Positions 35,219 to 44,572 of a stretch of DNA of 64,000 bases are shown here, one piece after another. The stretch is from Psychrobacter immobilis (lineage in GTDB: Bacteria; Pseudomonadota; Gammaproteobacteria; Pseudomonadales; Moraxellaceae): positions 1 to 64,000 of the forward strand of contig NZ_CAJGZM010000012.1 of assembly GCF_904846175.1 (NCBI RefSeq), read 5' to 3'. The stretch's first letter is position 1, and each line of letters opens with the position of its first letter. Both the position numbers and the translations under genes were made by a program. The notes under the pieces are model-generated. The model was not told the DNA's origin. It did no database searches and saw only the letters and a list, made by a program, of their open reading frames with translations.

Positions 35219-37089
35219 TGTGTGGATTATTAGGAATAGTAGATTATAAAAAAAGTATAAATGCGAGTTTATTTAATGAGATGTTAAATAGCTTGAAACA
35301 CCGTGGTCCAGATGATGAAGGTGTAGAGGTTTTTTCTTTAGATTCATGCTCTACATTTCTAGGTCATAGAAGGCTATCAATAATAGATATCAGTTCTAAT
35401 GGTCATCAGCCTATGCTCTATGAGCACCTAGCTATTATATACAACGGAGAGGTTTATAACTTCAAGGATATACGGCAGGACTTAATATCAGAAGGTTATT
35501 CGTTTGACTCAAATAGTGACACAGAAGTAATTTTAAAATCTTATCATTTTTGGGGAATAGATTGTGTAGAACGATTTAGAGGTATGTTTGCCTTTGCAAT
35601 TTACGATTCTGAACAACAAGAAATTATAATTTTCCGAGATCGTGCAGGTGTAAAGCCTTTATATTACTCTCAAACAGATAACGCATTAATGTTTTCAAGC
35701 GAATTAAAGCCTCTTATGAAATATCCTGATTTCAATAAAGAGATAGATTTCGAAGCGGTATCTTCTTATCTGCAGTTTGGATATATTCACGCTCCAAAAA
35801 CTATATTTAAAACTGTCCAAAAACTACTTCCTGGATATTATTTAAAATACGATATTGGATCAAAAGTTTTGGTAAAAGAGCGCTACTGGAATATTAATGA
35901 TTTTTATGAGAATCAAGTTGCAAGAGAGGATATTGCAGAAGAGTTAGAAGCTACTATCATTGAAGCTTTCAATCTCCGTATGATAGCAGATGTCCCTGTA
36001 GGTGTTTTCCTTAGCGGTGGCATAGATAGTTCTTTAGTAGCAGCAATCGTCCAAAAATATAGCAAAATACCTATTAATACTTTTACTATTGGGTTTGAGG
36101 ATGAGAAGTACGACGAATCTAACTATGCCAAAGAAATCGCTAAATACTTAGGTACAAATCATACCGAGCTTATTTGTAACAAAGAAGACGCTTTAGCAAT
36201 TATAACGAAGTTACCAAAGATATTCGATGAGCCATTTGCAGATAGCTCTGCTATACCAACTGTTTTAGTTTCTGAACTTGCAAAAAAACAAGTGTCAGTT
36301 GTGCTCTCTGGTGATGGGGGTGACGAATTATTCTGTGGGTACCCAAGCTACGTACTTATGGAAAAAAGGTTTAAATTGCTATCTAAAGTTCCATTTAGAA
36401 AAATATTAAGAAAAATATCTAATATATTTCCTGTTCCTATTTTTATACAAAATAAATTTAATGGAAAATTGTACAATAAAGTCATAAAATTTAAAAATAT
36501 GCTAGATCATAATGATATCGTGAATACTTTCAAAGTTGCAAATTCTGTATTTTCAAAAGATGAGATTAAGGGTTTAATAAGAGAAGGTTATTTTTTCTCT
36601 AAAGATATACCTGCTACTACATCGAACTTAGAAAAAATGATGATTTCAGATTTCAAGGGTTATTTGCCTGATGATTTAATGGTTAAAATAGATAGGTCGA
36701 CAATGAGTGCGTCTTTAGAAGGACGAGAACCCTTGCTTGATCATAAGATAATTGAATTTGCTGCAAGCTTACCAGTTTCTTATAAAAAAAATAAAGAGAT
36801 ATTAAAAAATATTCTAGGCCATTATATTCCTGAAGAGCTATTTCTTAGGAAGAAACAAGGTTTTGGTATACCAATAAATGATTGGCTCCGAGAAGATCTT
36901 AAGTATCTTGTAGACCAATACTTGGGTGAAGAGTTAATAAAAAAATATAATGTCTTTGACTATGATTATATATCAAAATTATTAGAAGCATTTTATGCGA
37001 AAAAAAACGATGATAACAAGGTTTGGGTTTTACTAATGTTTCAAATGTGGCTTTCAGAAAATATAGATTTTGTTAAATGTAATAAATAG
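35218..37089 (+). CDS. Glutamine-dependent asparagine synthase-like amidotransferase (first copy)
   Basis: An AsnB-family protein. The N-terminal class II glutaminase has Cys2 (MCGLLG), HRGPDDEG and IIYNGEVYN. The synthetase domain has the PP-loop FLSGGIDSSLVAA, FTIGFEDEKYDE and SGDGGDELFCGY, then MVKIDRSTMSASLEGREPLLD. At 623 residues it is longer than housekeeping AsnB (about 550), like copies found in polysaccharide loci that probably amidate uronic acids. Composition is strikingly AT-rich compared with neighbours and with the second copy at 41030, suggesting a separate origin. The sugar-amidation role is inference; asparagine synthesis is the alternative. Confidence 0.82.
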   Translation: MCGLLGIVDYKKSINASLFNEMLNSLKHRGPDDEGVEVFSLDSCSTFLGHRRLSIIDISSNGHQPMLYEHLAIIYNGEVYNFKDIRQDLISEGYSFDSNSDTEVILKSYHFWGIDCVERFRGMFAFAIYDSEQQEIIIFRDRAGVKPLYYSQTDNALMFSSELKPLMKYPDFNKEIDFEAVSSYLQFGYIHAPKTIFKTVQKLLPGYYLKYDIGSKVLVKERYWNINDFYENQVAREDIAEELEATIIEAFNLRMIADVPVGVFLSGGIDSSLVAAIVQKYSKIPINTFTIGFEDEKYDESNYAKEIAKYLGTNHTELICNKEDALAIITKLPKIFDEPFADSSAIPTVLVSELAKKQVSVVLSGDGGDELFCGYPSYVLMEKRFKLLSKVPFRKILRKISNIFPVPIFIQNKFNGKLYNKVIKFKNMLDHNDIVNTFKVANSVFSKDEIKGLIREGYFFSKDIPATTSNLEKMMISDFKGYLPDDLMVKIDRSTMSASLEGREPLLDHKIIEFAASLPVSYKKNKEILKNILGHYIPEELFLRKKQGFGIPINDWLREDLKYLVDQYLGEELIKKYNVFDYDYISKLLEAFYAKKNDDNKVWVLLMFQMWLSENIDFVKCNK

Positions 37090-37260
37090 TTTTTATCAAG
37101 TGATAATAAAGGTTTCGATATGATTATTTTACTTTTGTATGATTGCTTTATACCCTTAATCGAATTTAAAAAATTAAGTTCTTTAAATTCGTATAAACCA
37201 TAGGTTGGTTTTTAATTATATTTATATTGATAGGATACAATTAAAGGGAAAGGTGGGTTG

Positions 37261-38214
37261 ATGGGAAGTCAATTGTTGAAAAGAATTATGTTTTTTATGC
37301 TAGCAGAAAAATCTAGATTAGAGTCTAGAAGGGAGAAGTTGGTTAAAAATAATATAGTGACAGTTCTTAACTTGCATAGAGTGTCGCCTGACACAGGTAG
37401 TGCGTATAAGGCAATATGTCCCATATTTTTTGATAAGCTACTTGGTTATCTGACGAAAGAATTTCATATCTGTTTATTTGGTAATTTTGAAAGAATAAAA
37501 ACGCACAAACCAAAATTAATATTATCATTTGATGATGGCTACAAAGATTTTATAGATTATGCGGTACCCATATTAGAAAAGCATAATGTTCGAGTCAATC
37601 AAAATGTAATTCCTTACTGTATCGAAACCGGCTTACCACCTGTAAATGTCTTGCTACAAGACTTTATTGGAAAAGCGCCTGCTGAACTTCTAAAAAAAAT
37701 ACCTCTAGAGATAGATACTGCTATTATTAACCGTGATAAATTGGGCATAAAAGCATCTTTTTTCATTAAATACCTTCCTGAAGCTGAATTTATACCTTGC
37801 AGGGCTGAGTTACTAGGATTTCTACTAAACTATCCAGAGTTCCTTTGTGCTTCAGTAATGACCAAAAAAGATATCATGCAGATATCTCCAATGCATGAAA
37901 TTGGCGCTCACTCCTTTGAACATTTATCAATGGAAAATCAAAATGAAGAATATTTTTTAAATGATCTGAGAAAATGTAAAAAATATTTTTTAGAAAGCCT
38001 GCAACTTGATTGCGATATTTATTGTTTCCCAAATGGCAGTGCCACAGCTGAGCAGATAGTCCTCGCTAAAGAATACGGTTTCCGGAGTGTTTTATTGGTA
38101 GGTGATAAGTATAGTGATGCTACTAGCGGTGTTTTTAATAGATTTACATTTGATGTCAGTAGTATGGAAGAGGCAAAGTACAAATCATTTGGTAGAAGAG
38201 CTCTATTAATATAG
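37261..38214 (+). CDS. Polysaccharide deacetylase-family protein (NodB fold)
   Basis: A carbohydrate-esterase-4-like protein. TVLNLHRVSPD opens the fold; LILSFDDGYKDF carries the paired Asp (metal and base); IGAHSFEHLSM gives the HxxxH metal ligands; a DCDIYCFPNGS block follows. Length 317. No signal peptide is obvious, so it may act on a cytoplasmic-face lipid-linked glycan or N-acetyl sugar, which is inference. The ATG at 37261 has AAGG seven bases upstream; a TTG immediately before it is less likely. Confidence 0.75.
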   Translation: MGSQLLKRIMFFMLAEKSRLESRREKLVKNNIVTVLNLHRVSPDTGSAYKAICPIFFDKLLGYLTKEFHICLFGNFERIKTHKPKLILSFDDGYKDFIDYAVPILEKHNVRVNQNVIPYCIETGLPPVNVLLQDFIGKAPAELLKKIPLEIDTAIINRDKLGIKASFFIKYLPEAEFIPCRAELLGFLLNYPEFLCASVMTKKDIMQISPMHEIGAHSFEHLSMENQNEEYFLNDLRKCKKYFLESLQLDCDIYCFPNGSATAEQIVLAKEYGFRSVLLVGDKYSDATSGVFNRFTFDVSSMEEAKYKSFGRRALLI

Positions 38215-38345
38215 AAATTATGTTGAAGCTATAGTTTTTTTATAAATTTATTATAAGAGAAAGGTTTTAGTGTAATTTTATCGTTATGTGTTTATTACCA
38301 TAATATAGCTAGCTTTACGTACCTCTAAAATATGACGGAGTATCT

Positions 38346-39578
38346 ATGAATAACTCAGTATTGTTTATCTCTTATGATGGCTTGCTAGATCCTTTAGGTG
38401 GTAGCCAAATACTACCGTATTTATATAGTATCCGTCAGCATCCTCGTCCTTTGCATATCTTAAGCTATGAAAAACCTGAGCGTTTTAAGTCTGGCGGTGA
38501 GTTATTAAAAGCAGAGTTGGCTAGTTCTGGCATAGGATGGACACCTTTGTCTTTCACTACACGTTTTGGCAAGTTAGGCAAGCTTTGGGATTTGTCTCGC
38601 ATGTATGAAGTTGCTTTATATTTGCAGTTTAAACATCGTTTTGGCGTGATCCATTGTCGTAGCTACCAAGCCATGCAAGTTGGAGCATTACTGCGTAAGC
38701 TTACCGGAGTAAAGGTCTTGTTTGATATGCGCGGCCTCTGGGTTGACGAGAGAGTAGATGGCGATATTTGGAAGCTAGACAACAGTATTGATGCTTCAAT
38801 ATTTAAGTTATATAAGCGTGTAGAGGGTAGTCTTCTTTTGAGCGCCAGTCATATTGTGGCTCTTACAGAACGAGTAGTACCTGAACTATACAAGCTGTCA
38901 CCAGATATGTCTGCTCCCATTTCAGTGATTCCTTGCTGTGCAGACTTTGAGCATTTTATCCTACCTACTGCTAAGCAGCGTATGGCTACTCGTAAGGAGC
39001 TAGGATTACCTGAAAATGCTTTTGTACTCTCATACTTAGGTTCTTTGGGAACTTGGTATATGTTAGAAGAAATGCTACAACTGTTTGGCCAAGCAGCTAC
39101 TGAGCGAGAAGATGTACACTTTTTATTGATTACTAAGGATTGGCGAGAGGAACATGAGGCATTAATAATTGCGCTTGGCTTGTCACATTTGCGTACGCGC
39201 ATACGTGTGCATGAAGCCAAACGTGACCAAGTGCCTTCTTATATAGGTTGCTCTGATTTAATGCTTAGTTTCATTAAGCCTGCTTATTCAAAAATAGCAA
39301 GCTCACCTACTAAAATAGCCGAAGCGCTTGCGGTAGGTGTGCCTGTCGTTAGTAATGCTGGAATTGGTGACATAGATGATATGACGGCTAGGCTAAAAGC
39401 AGGTGCAGTTATAGACTTAGATAAGCCTGACAGCCTATCTGATATCGTATCCTCACTTGATAGTCTTAAGAAGATGGGAGGGCCCAATCTACGCGCGCGA
39501 GCTAAATCCGAATTAGATCTCCATGTTGCAGAATTAAGTTATAAAAAAATTTACGAGCAGCTGGAACAGACACTATGA
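38346..39578 (+). CDS. Family 4 glycosyltransferase
   Basis: A 410-residue GT4 enzyme. The N-terminal VLFISYDGLLDPLGGSQILPYL and HCRSYQAMQVGALLRKLTGVKVLFDMRGLWVDER blocks are typical of a group found in capsule loci. The donor domain has FVLSYLGSLGTWYMLEEML, then MLSFIKPAYSKIASSPTKIAEALAVGVPVVSN (EX7E region displaced toward SPTKIAE). The gene overlaps the HAD phosphatase start by four bases (ATGA). GGAG lies six bases before the ATG. Codon use looks closer to the flanking housekeeping genes than that of the AT-rich genes before it. Confidence 0.8.
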   Translation: MNNSVLFISYDGLLDPLGGSQILPYLYSIRQHPRPLHILSYEKPERFKSGGELLKAELASSGIGWTPLSFTTRFGKLGKLWDLSRMYEVALYLQFKHRFGVIHCRSYQAMQVGALLRKLTGVKVLFDMRGLWVDERVDGDIWKLDNSIDASIFKLYKRVEGSLLLSASHIVALTERVVPELYKLSPDMSAPISVIPCCADFEHFILPTAKQRMATRKELGLPENAFVLSYLGSLGTWYMLEEMLQLFGQAATEREDVHFLLITKDWREEHEALIIALGLSHLRTRIRVHEAKRDQVPSYIGCSDLMLSFIKPAYSKIASSPTKIAEALAVGVPVVSNAGIGDIDDMTARLKAGAVIDLDKPDSLSDIVSSLDSLKKMGGPNLRARAKSELDLHVAELSYKKIYEQLEQTL

Positions 39579-40258
39579 CCAATAATTCAAATGCCACCTT
39601 ATTTATAACAGATGTTTGTGGCACATTGGTCTATGACGATACAACGTTAGGCCTGCTCAGAGTACATTTTTCTCAGCAGCCTGAACGTCAATGGCGTTTG
39701 CCAATGCTTCGTGCTTTGACCGCACATTTTAGTCCGTTTCGATTAGGAATAGCAGTGATTGAACGTCTCACTGGTAAACATGTTTTAAAACACTTACTCG
39801 TCAGAATGATGGTAAACGATACGGTCAGCTCTCTCGAATTGAATGCAGAAGTTTATGCACAATGGTTATTGGATAATAGAAAAGTCCCTGCTGTTTGGGA
39901 TGTCATCACACCGGCCATAAAAGACAAACGTATAATATTGGCTTCTGCCAGTTTACAACCTATCATTTCGGCATTGGCAAAGCAGTTGGGTGTAAGGTTT
40001 GTTGCTAGTGAGCTTGAGAGTAATGATGGTGTATTAACAGGTCGTTATAGAAGTGACTTAACTGGATTGAAAATACAAGCATTAAGTGATCTTATTGGTA
40101 ATGACTTGAGTAGCAGTTTTTATGATGCTATCAGTGACAATGTAACAGATCAAGAGTTATTAAGTGGTGCAAAGAGGGCTTATGTGGTTCTGCATAAAGC
40201 GTCCCATAAGGAGCGCTGGGCAGGATTAAACGCTACTTATATAGGGCTAAACCCATGA
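39575..40258 (+). CDS. HAD-superfamily phosphatase-like protein
   Basis: A 227-residue HAD hydrolase of the phosphoserine-phosphatase-like (IB) type. Motif I is DVCGTL with nucleophile Asp13; the second Asp usual in phosphatases is Cys15 here. Motif II is ILASASLQPII. Motif III is a Lys in YRSDLTGLKIQAL. Motif IV is SDNVTDQELL, which supplies the metal Asp. It overlaps the preceding GT and the following membrane protein by four bases each. In other bacteria HAD and UbiA domains occur fused, which fits this pair. The role may be removal of phosphate from a lipid-linked sugar phosphate, but that is inference. Confidence 0.7.
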   Translation: MTNNSNATLFITDVCGTLVYDDTTLGLLRVHFSQQPERQWRLPMLRALTAHFSPFRLGIAVIERLTGKHVLKHLLVRMMVNDTVSSLELNAEVYAQWLLDNRKVPAVWDVITPAIKDKRIILASASLQPIISALAKQLGVRFVASELESNDGVLTGRYRSDLTGLKIQALSDLIGNDLSSSFYDAISDNVTDQELLSGAKRAYVVLHKASHKERWAGLNATYIGLNP

Positions 40259-41019
40259 ATATGATATATATATTGCCATTTAGTTACTTCTATAATACGC
40301 GTCTGCGTAATGGAAGTTGGGTTTTTCATGCTCTATTTGAGTGGTTAAGTGCAGCAATACTTGTGATGGCTCTTGGTAGTGTCCCACCGTTTCAAGCTTT
40401 GATACAGGCTATCTTAGTATACTTTGCATTTATCAGTTTGTATGAGATCGGCTATCTTGTAAATGACTTATTCGCGGCACGTAAAGAGAAAGATGGTCGT
40501 CGGCGCGGTCCTCAAAATGAACCTAGTATGTGGATTTTTACGTGGATTGCTTTTCGAATAATGGCTTTTATAGCATTAACTATTCTACTAAATATGCAAG
40601 AGGTATGGGCATGGTGGAGTTTCTTTTTAGCCTTGTCCATCGTATTCGCTCTTCATAATATTTTTGTTGATCGTGAGTTTAAGGTGGCAACCTTTCTTTG
40701 GTTGGCCTGGTTTCGATTTATGGCACCAGTCATATTTGTGGTAGAAAATCGTTATAGGATGGGTATCGCCCTAGCAGCAGGTATTATTTATGCTGCTTTC
40801 CGTCTTTTTGGTTATCTTGATAGTAAAGGGTTGCTAAAGATGCCTGGTCGTCAAAGAATTCGTTTTAGACTGGTATTTTTTTTAATGCCTTTGACAGGGG
40901 TCTTAGCATTAGCTCCTTACGATGAAGCTCGTGGTTTTGTTCTGCTTTGTGCTATTTATTCTATTAGCGCGTTAGCAGCTGCCGGTAGCAGTTGGTTACG
41001 CCATGGTCGTCTAGACTAA
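40255..41019 (+). CDS. Polytopic membrane protein, possibly UbiA-like prenyl/sugar-phosphate transferase
   Basis: A 254-residue protein with about seven predicted membrane segments. EIGYLVNDLFAARKEKDGRRRGPQN near residues 61-85 resembles the first Asp-rich loop of UbiA enzymes (NDxxDxxxD), but the central Asp is missing; a second loop, LFGYLDSKGL near 183-192, is likewise degenerate. The HAD partner immediately upstream and the topology suggest a relative of enzymes that attach sugar phosphates to polyprenyl phosphate. I do not recognise the family securely; an unrelated membrane protein remains possible. Confidence 0.45.
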   Translation: MNMIYILPFSYFYNTRLRNGSWVFHALFEWLSAAILVMALGSVPPFQALIQAILVYFAFISLYEIGYLVNDLFAARKEKDGRRRGPQNEPSMWIFTWIAFRIMAFIALTILLNMQEVWAWWSFFLALSIVFALHNIFVDREFKVATFLWLAWFRFMAPVIFVVENRYRMGIALAAGIIYAAFRLFGYLDSKGLLKMPGRQRIRFRLVFFLMPLTGVLALAPYDEARGFVLLCAIYSISALAAAGSSWLRHGRLD

Positions 41020-41029
41020 GGAGTATTTT

Positions 41030-42988
41030 ATGTGTGGTATTGTTGGTTTTCGCCAAGGCCTATCAAGTAACATAGAGATGCGTGCTTGTATCACGCATAT
41101 GAACGATACTCTTTATCATAGAGGTCCGGATGCTGGCGATAGTTGGCTGGATGAAACTGTTGGCTTAGCTATTGGTCATCGGCGTTTAGCCATTCTAGAG
41201 CTGTCGCCTGCAGGCGCACAGCCTATGCATTCTGTGTGTGGACGATATGTGGTGGTGTTTAATGGTGAGATATATAACCATCTGCAACTACGTCAACAGC
41301 TTAATCAAGAGGGCTTCTTACTCGAATGGAGAGGTCATTCAGATACAGAGACCGTGCTCGCTTGTTTCGTAGCTTGGGGTATAGAAAAAACACTACAAGC
41401 TATGGTAGGTATGTTTGCCATTGCTTTATGGGATAAGCAAGAGAAACTCCTGACTCTAGCAAAGGATAGGATGGGTGAAAAACCTTTATATTGGGGTTGG
41501 CAGGGCGATAGTTTATTCTTTAGTTCTGAATTAAAAGCGTTGAAAGCAAACCCTATGTTTAAAGCAGATATTAATCGTGATTCAATCACTTTACTGTTGC
41601 GTCACAACTGTATCCCTGCTCCTTATAGTATTTATCAAGGCATTAAAAAGTTGCGACCTGGTTATTGGTTACAATTACCCTTAGCAGAATTAGGAAAAGC
41701 TAAAATAGCGGTACCCAAGGCCTACTGGAGTTTTAATACTGTAGTTGAAACAGGGCTAGAAAATCCTTTTACGGGCAGTCCAAAGCAAGCCGTTGATATT
41801 TTAGAATCAGCACTTGTGGAGAGTATTGGCAGTCAAATGCAATCAGACGTGCCACTTGGCGCTTTTTTAAGCGGTGGTATAGATAGCAGTACAGTCGTTG
41901 CACTCATGCAAGCACAGAACGGGCGGCCAATTAAGACTTTTACTATTGGTTTTGAGGATGAAGCGTATAACGAGGCAACGCATGCAAAATCTGTGGCTAA
42001 GCACATTGGTACTGAACATACTGAGCTTTATATAACCGCTAAAGATGCTTTAACAGTGATACCGAAATTATCGTCTATATATTGTGAGCCATTTTCAGAT
42101 AGCTCACAAATCCCAACTTTTTTAGTCAGTCAGTTAGCAAGTCAGCATGTGACGGTTGCCTTAAGTGGTGATGGGGGTGATGAGCTATTTGGAGGCTATA
42201 ATCGCTACCTCATGGCTCAGCAAGTTTGGAATAAAAATCGTAAATTGCCTAGACCAATGAGAAGATTGGCGTCGACGACACTGACTGCTTTCGCACCTAA
42301 GAGCTGGGATGCTATGTTTACAACGCTTAATCCTATTCTACCTAAAGGATTACGATTGAGTGCTCCTGGAGATAAGGCTCACAAGCTAGCAGGTGTGCTA
42401 AATATTGATAGTGAACAGGATTTTTACCAGTCATTGACCAGTCATTGGCAGCAGCCTGAGACATTAGTCATAGGTGCAAAAGAACCTAGTACTTTGATAA
42501 GTGACATAAATTGTTGGCCGAAAACAGATAGTTTTCAACATGCGATGATGGCTATGGACGCACAGACTTATATGGCTGACGATATTTTGGTAAAGGTTGA
42601 TCGCGCTGCTATGGCTAATAGCTTAGAGACCCGAGTGCCGATGCTAGATCATCGTATTGTTGAATTAGCTTGGAAAATGCCGTTGGATTACAAAATACGT
42701 CATGGTGAAGGTAAGTGGTTGCTGAAGCAGGTGCTATTTCGTCATGTTCCTCGCCAATTGATTGAGCGGCCTAAAATGGGGTTTAGACTACCTTTACACG
42801 ACTGGTTACGAGGCTCATTACGGGATTGGGCTGAAGCATTACTAGATGAAACGCTATTACTACAGCAAGGTTATTTCTATCCCGCATCCATACGTAGGAT
42901 GTGGACAGAACATCTGAGCGGTAAATATAATCATCAAGATCAACTATGGAATATATTAATGTTCCAAGCCTGGCTTGAGACACAGTAA
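41030..42988 (+). CDS. Glutamine-dependent asparagine synthase-like amidotransferase (second copy)
   Basis: A second AsnB-family protein, 652 residues. Glutaminase Cys2 (MCGIVGFRQG), YHRGPDAGDSW, VVFNGEIYNH and RGHSDTETVLACF are present. The synthetase PP-loop is FLSGGIDSSTVVAL, with FTIGFEDEAYNE and SGDGGDELFGGYNRYL, then KVDRAAMANSLETRVPMLD. It sits directly after the HAD/membrane-protein pair with GGAG before its ATG. It differs in composition and sequence from the copy at 35218, so it is not a recent duplicate. Amidation of a HexNAc uronic acid residue is a plausible role. Confidence 0.83.
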   Translation: MCGIVGFRQGLSSNIEMRACITHMNDTLYHRGPDAGDSWLDETVGLAIGHRRLAILELSPAGAQPMHSVCGRYVVVFNGEIYNHLQLRQQLNQEGFLLEWRGHSDTETVLACFVAWGIEKTLQAMVGMFAIALWDKQEKLLTLAKDRMGEKPLYWGWQGDSLFFSSELKALKANPMFKADINRDSITLLLRHNCIPAPYSIYQGIKKLRPGYWLQLPLAELGKAKIAVPKAYWSFNTVVETGLENPFTGSPKQAVDILESALVESIGSQMQSDVPLGAFLSGGIDSSTVVALMQAQNGRPIKTFTIGFEDEAYNEATHAKSVAKHIGTEHTELYITAKDALTVIPKLSSIYCEPFSDSSQIPTFLVSQLASQHVTVALSGDGGDELFGGYNRYLMAQQVWNKNRKLPRPMRRLASTTLTAFAPKSWDAMFTTLNPILPKGLRLSAPGDKAHKLAGVLNIDSEQDFYQSLTSHWQQPETLVIGAKEPSTLISDINCWPKTDSFQHAMMAMDAQTYMADDILVKVDRAAMANSLETRVPMLDHRIVELAWKMPLDYKIRHGEGKWLLKQVLFRHVPRQLIERPKMGFRLPLHDWLRGSLRDWAEALLDETLLLQQGYFYPASIRRMWTEHLSGKYNHQDQLWNILMFQAWLETQ

Positions 42989-43200
42989 TTTATATGGATA
43001 GCAAAATGATAAATATATTTATTTTTTTGAATATAAATAGTTATTAGACTACAATCAGCAGGATACCTTTTAAAACATAGCCGTATAAAGCCAGTAGGTT
43101 AAATTAGAACGCTCCAATAGGCTAATCAGAACAGTGAATTGATAATAGCCAAAACAGACATGTCATTTGAATTTTTTATTAAAAATATAGAGACAAACTA

Positions 43201-44382
43201 ATGTCAGACCTAAGTTGGATTTATACGTATGGATTTTTAGGGACCAGACTTTTTGAGTTACCTAGTCTGCTGATATGCTTGTTGCTAATTGTCACTGTTG
43301 GCTACAAGTTTAAGGTTCCATCCAATTATCAAGTAGTCCTTGCTTTACACTGTTTGCTTCCTTTTATTCTAAATGACGTAATGTTCAGTACGTCATATAT
43401 GGGCGATCAGTTTAGATATTGGGAGGGAGTGAATGCGATAAGATCTGGAGAGCTAGGGTTGATTGAAGCATTCACAGGGGGTGATAATGTTTTTCAAGCC
43501 AGTGCTATGCTCGCCCTGTTACCATTTCCATCGCCAGTTTCTCCTATTAGTTTAGGATTCTATAATACTTTTCTCTATATTGTTTTGTTCTTCGTTTTGT
43601 ATGTCAAAAATATTTTTACAAAAGTATCAATATGGTTTTATCTGCTGTTTCCAAGCATGGCTCTATACACAGCGCTAAGCTTGAGAGAAACTCTCATTCT
43701 ATTTTTTATGGTGCTAACGGTTGTCTATGCGCGTGAGTCTAAGATCCTTAAAAGTATTTTGTTTATTATTCCTTTGTACTTAATTAAGTTTCAGAACTTT
43801 TTTATTTTAGGTCCTATTGTTCTAATGTATTTTATTTTCAATGTGGCTAGAAAGGGTATGGGGTTAGCAAAAGCAGTAACCATAAGCCTAATTAGTCTAG
43901 CTGGATTGCTTCTTGCTGCTCCGATAGCTATCCCTCAAATTAATCATTTTAGGGCGGCTATGTTTGTAGAAGATGGAGGGAAAGCTGAAGAAATTATGCT
44001 TATCTCTGGAGTAGGAGAGTTTGTTGTTGAAGGTTTGACGTCGGGTATTTACTTCTTATCTAAACCATTTTTGTGGGAAGCGAGCGGCTTTCTACCTTTG
44101 ATTCAATCATTTGAAAATTTATTTGTACTTGCCATTTTGTTTCTGATAACTCGTAAAGCTTTGATGAAAAGTCCTGATAATCTTGCTTTTTGGTTATTAT
44201 TTATGGCTTTATCGATGTCTGTATATGGCTTAGTCGTATTTAATTATGGAACAGCTGTTCGTTATAGATATCCATTCATTATGATATATGTGCTGTTCGT
44301 ATGTGCTGACTGCGAAATTCACACATTATTTTCTAACGAAAAACTTCCAAATAACATCCCACTTCCTAAAATCAATCAGTAA
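43201..44382 (+). CDS. Wzy/O-antigen-polymerase-like membrane protein
   Basis: A 393-residue protein with about ten membrane segments. STSYMGDQFRYWEGVNAIRSGE near residues 61-82 is a periplasmic loop resembling the region of EpsG/Wzy-type polymerases that follows the early membrane helices. SMALYTALSLRETLILFFMVLTV matches the conserved 'LRETL' helix seen in many polymerase-like proteins. AT-rich composition is usual for such genes. It stands 212 bases after the second AsnB gene, so it may have its own promoter. Wzy is the most likely call; a different membrane transferase is possible. Confidence 0.6.
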   Translation: MSDLSWIYTYGFLGTRLFELPSLLICLLLIVTVGYKFKVPSNYQVVLALHCLLPFILNDVMFSTSYMGDQFRYWEGVNAIRSGELGLIEAFTGGDNVFQASAMLALLPFPSPVSPISLGFYNTFLYIVLFFVLYVKNIFTKVSIWFYLLFPSMALYTALSLRETLILFFMVLTVVYARESKILKSILFIIPLYLIKFQNFFILGPIVLMYFIFNVARKGMGLAKAVTISLISLAGLLLAAPIAIPQINHFRAAMFVEDGGKAEEIMLISGVGEFVVEGLTSGIYFLSKPFLWEASGFLPLIQSFENLFVLAILFLITRKALMKSPDNLAFWLLFMALSMSVYGLVVFNYGTAVRYRYPFIMIYVLFVCADCEIHTLFSNEKLPNNIPLPKINQ

Positions 44383-44572
44383 AAATTCTTAACCACATCT
44401 CTCAAAGGTATAAATATAAATTATTTATGTCCTTCTATTGTAATTAGTCTAAAAGTTACCTATAGTATATTTATATATGTGAATATATAAATATATCTAT
44501 TAAGATAAGTTTTGGGGTGGCATTATTAATAGTCAGTTTTTTACATGACTCAAAAAATAGGTTAAATACATT

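Noticed and set aside
38849-39220. 123-codon minus-strand frame inside a glycosyltransferase
   Set aside because: It is antisense to a gene with complete GT4 motifs. It has Ser/Arg-rich shadow composition and no start signals.
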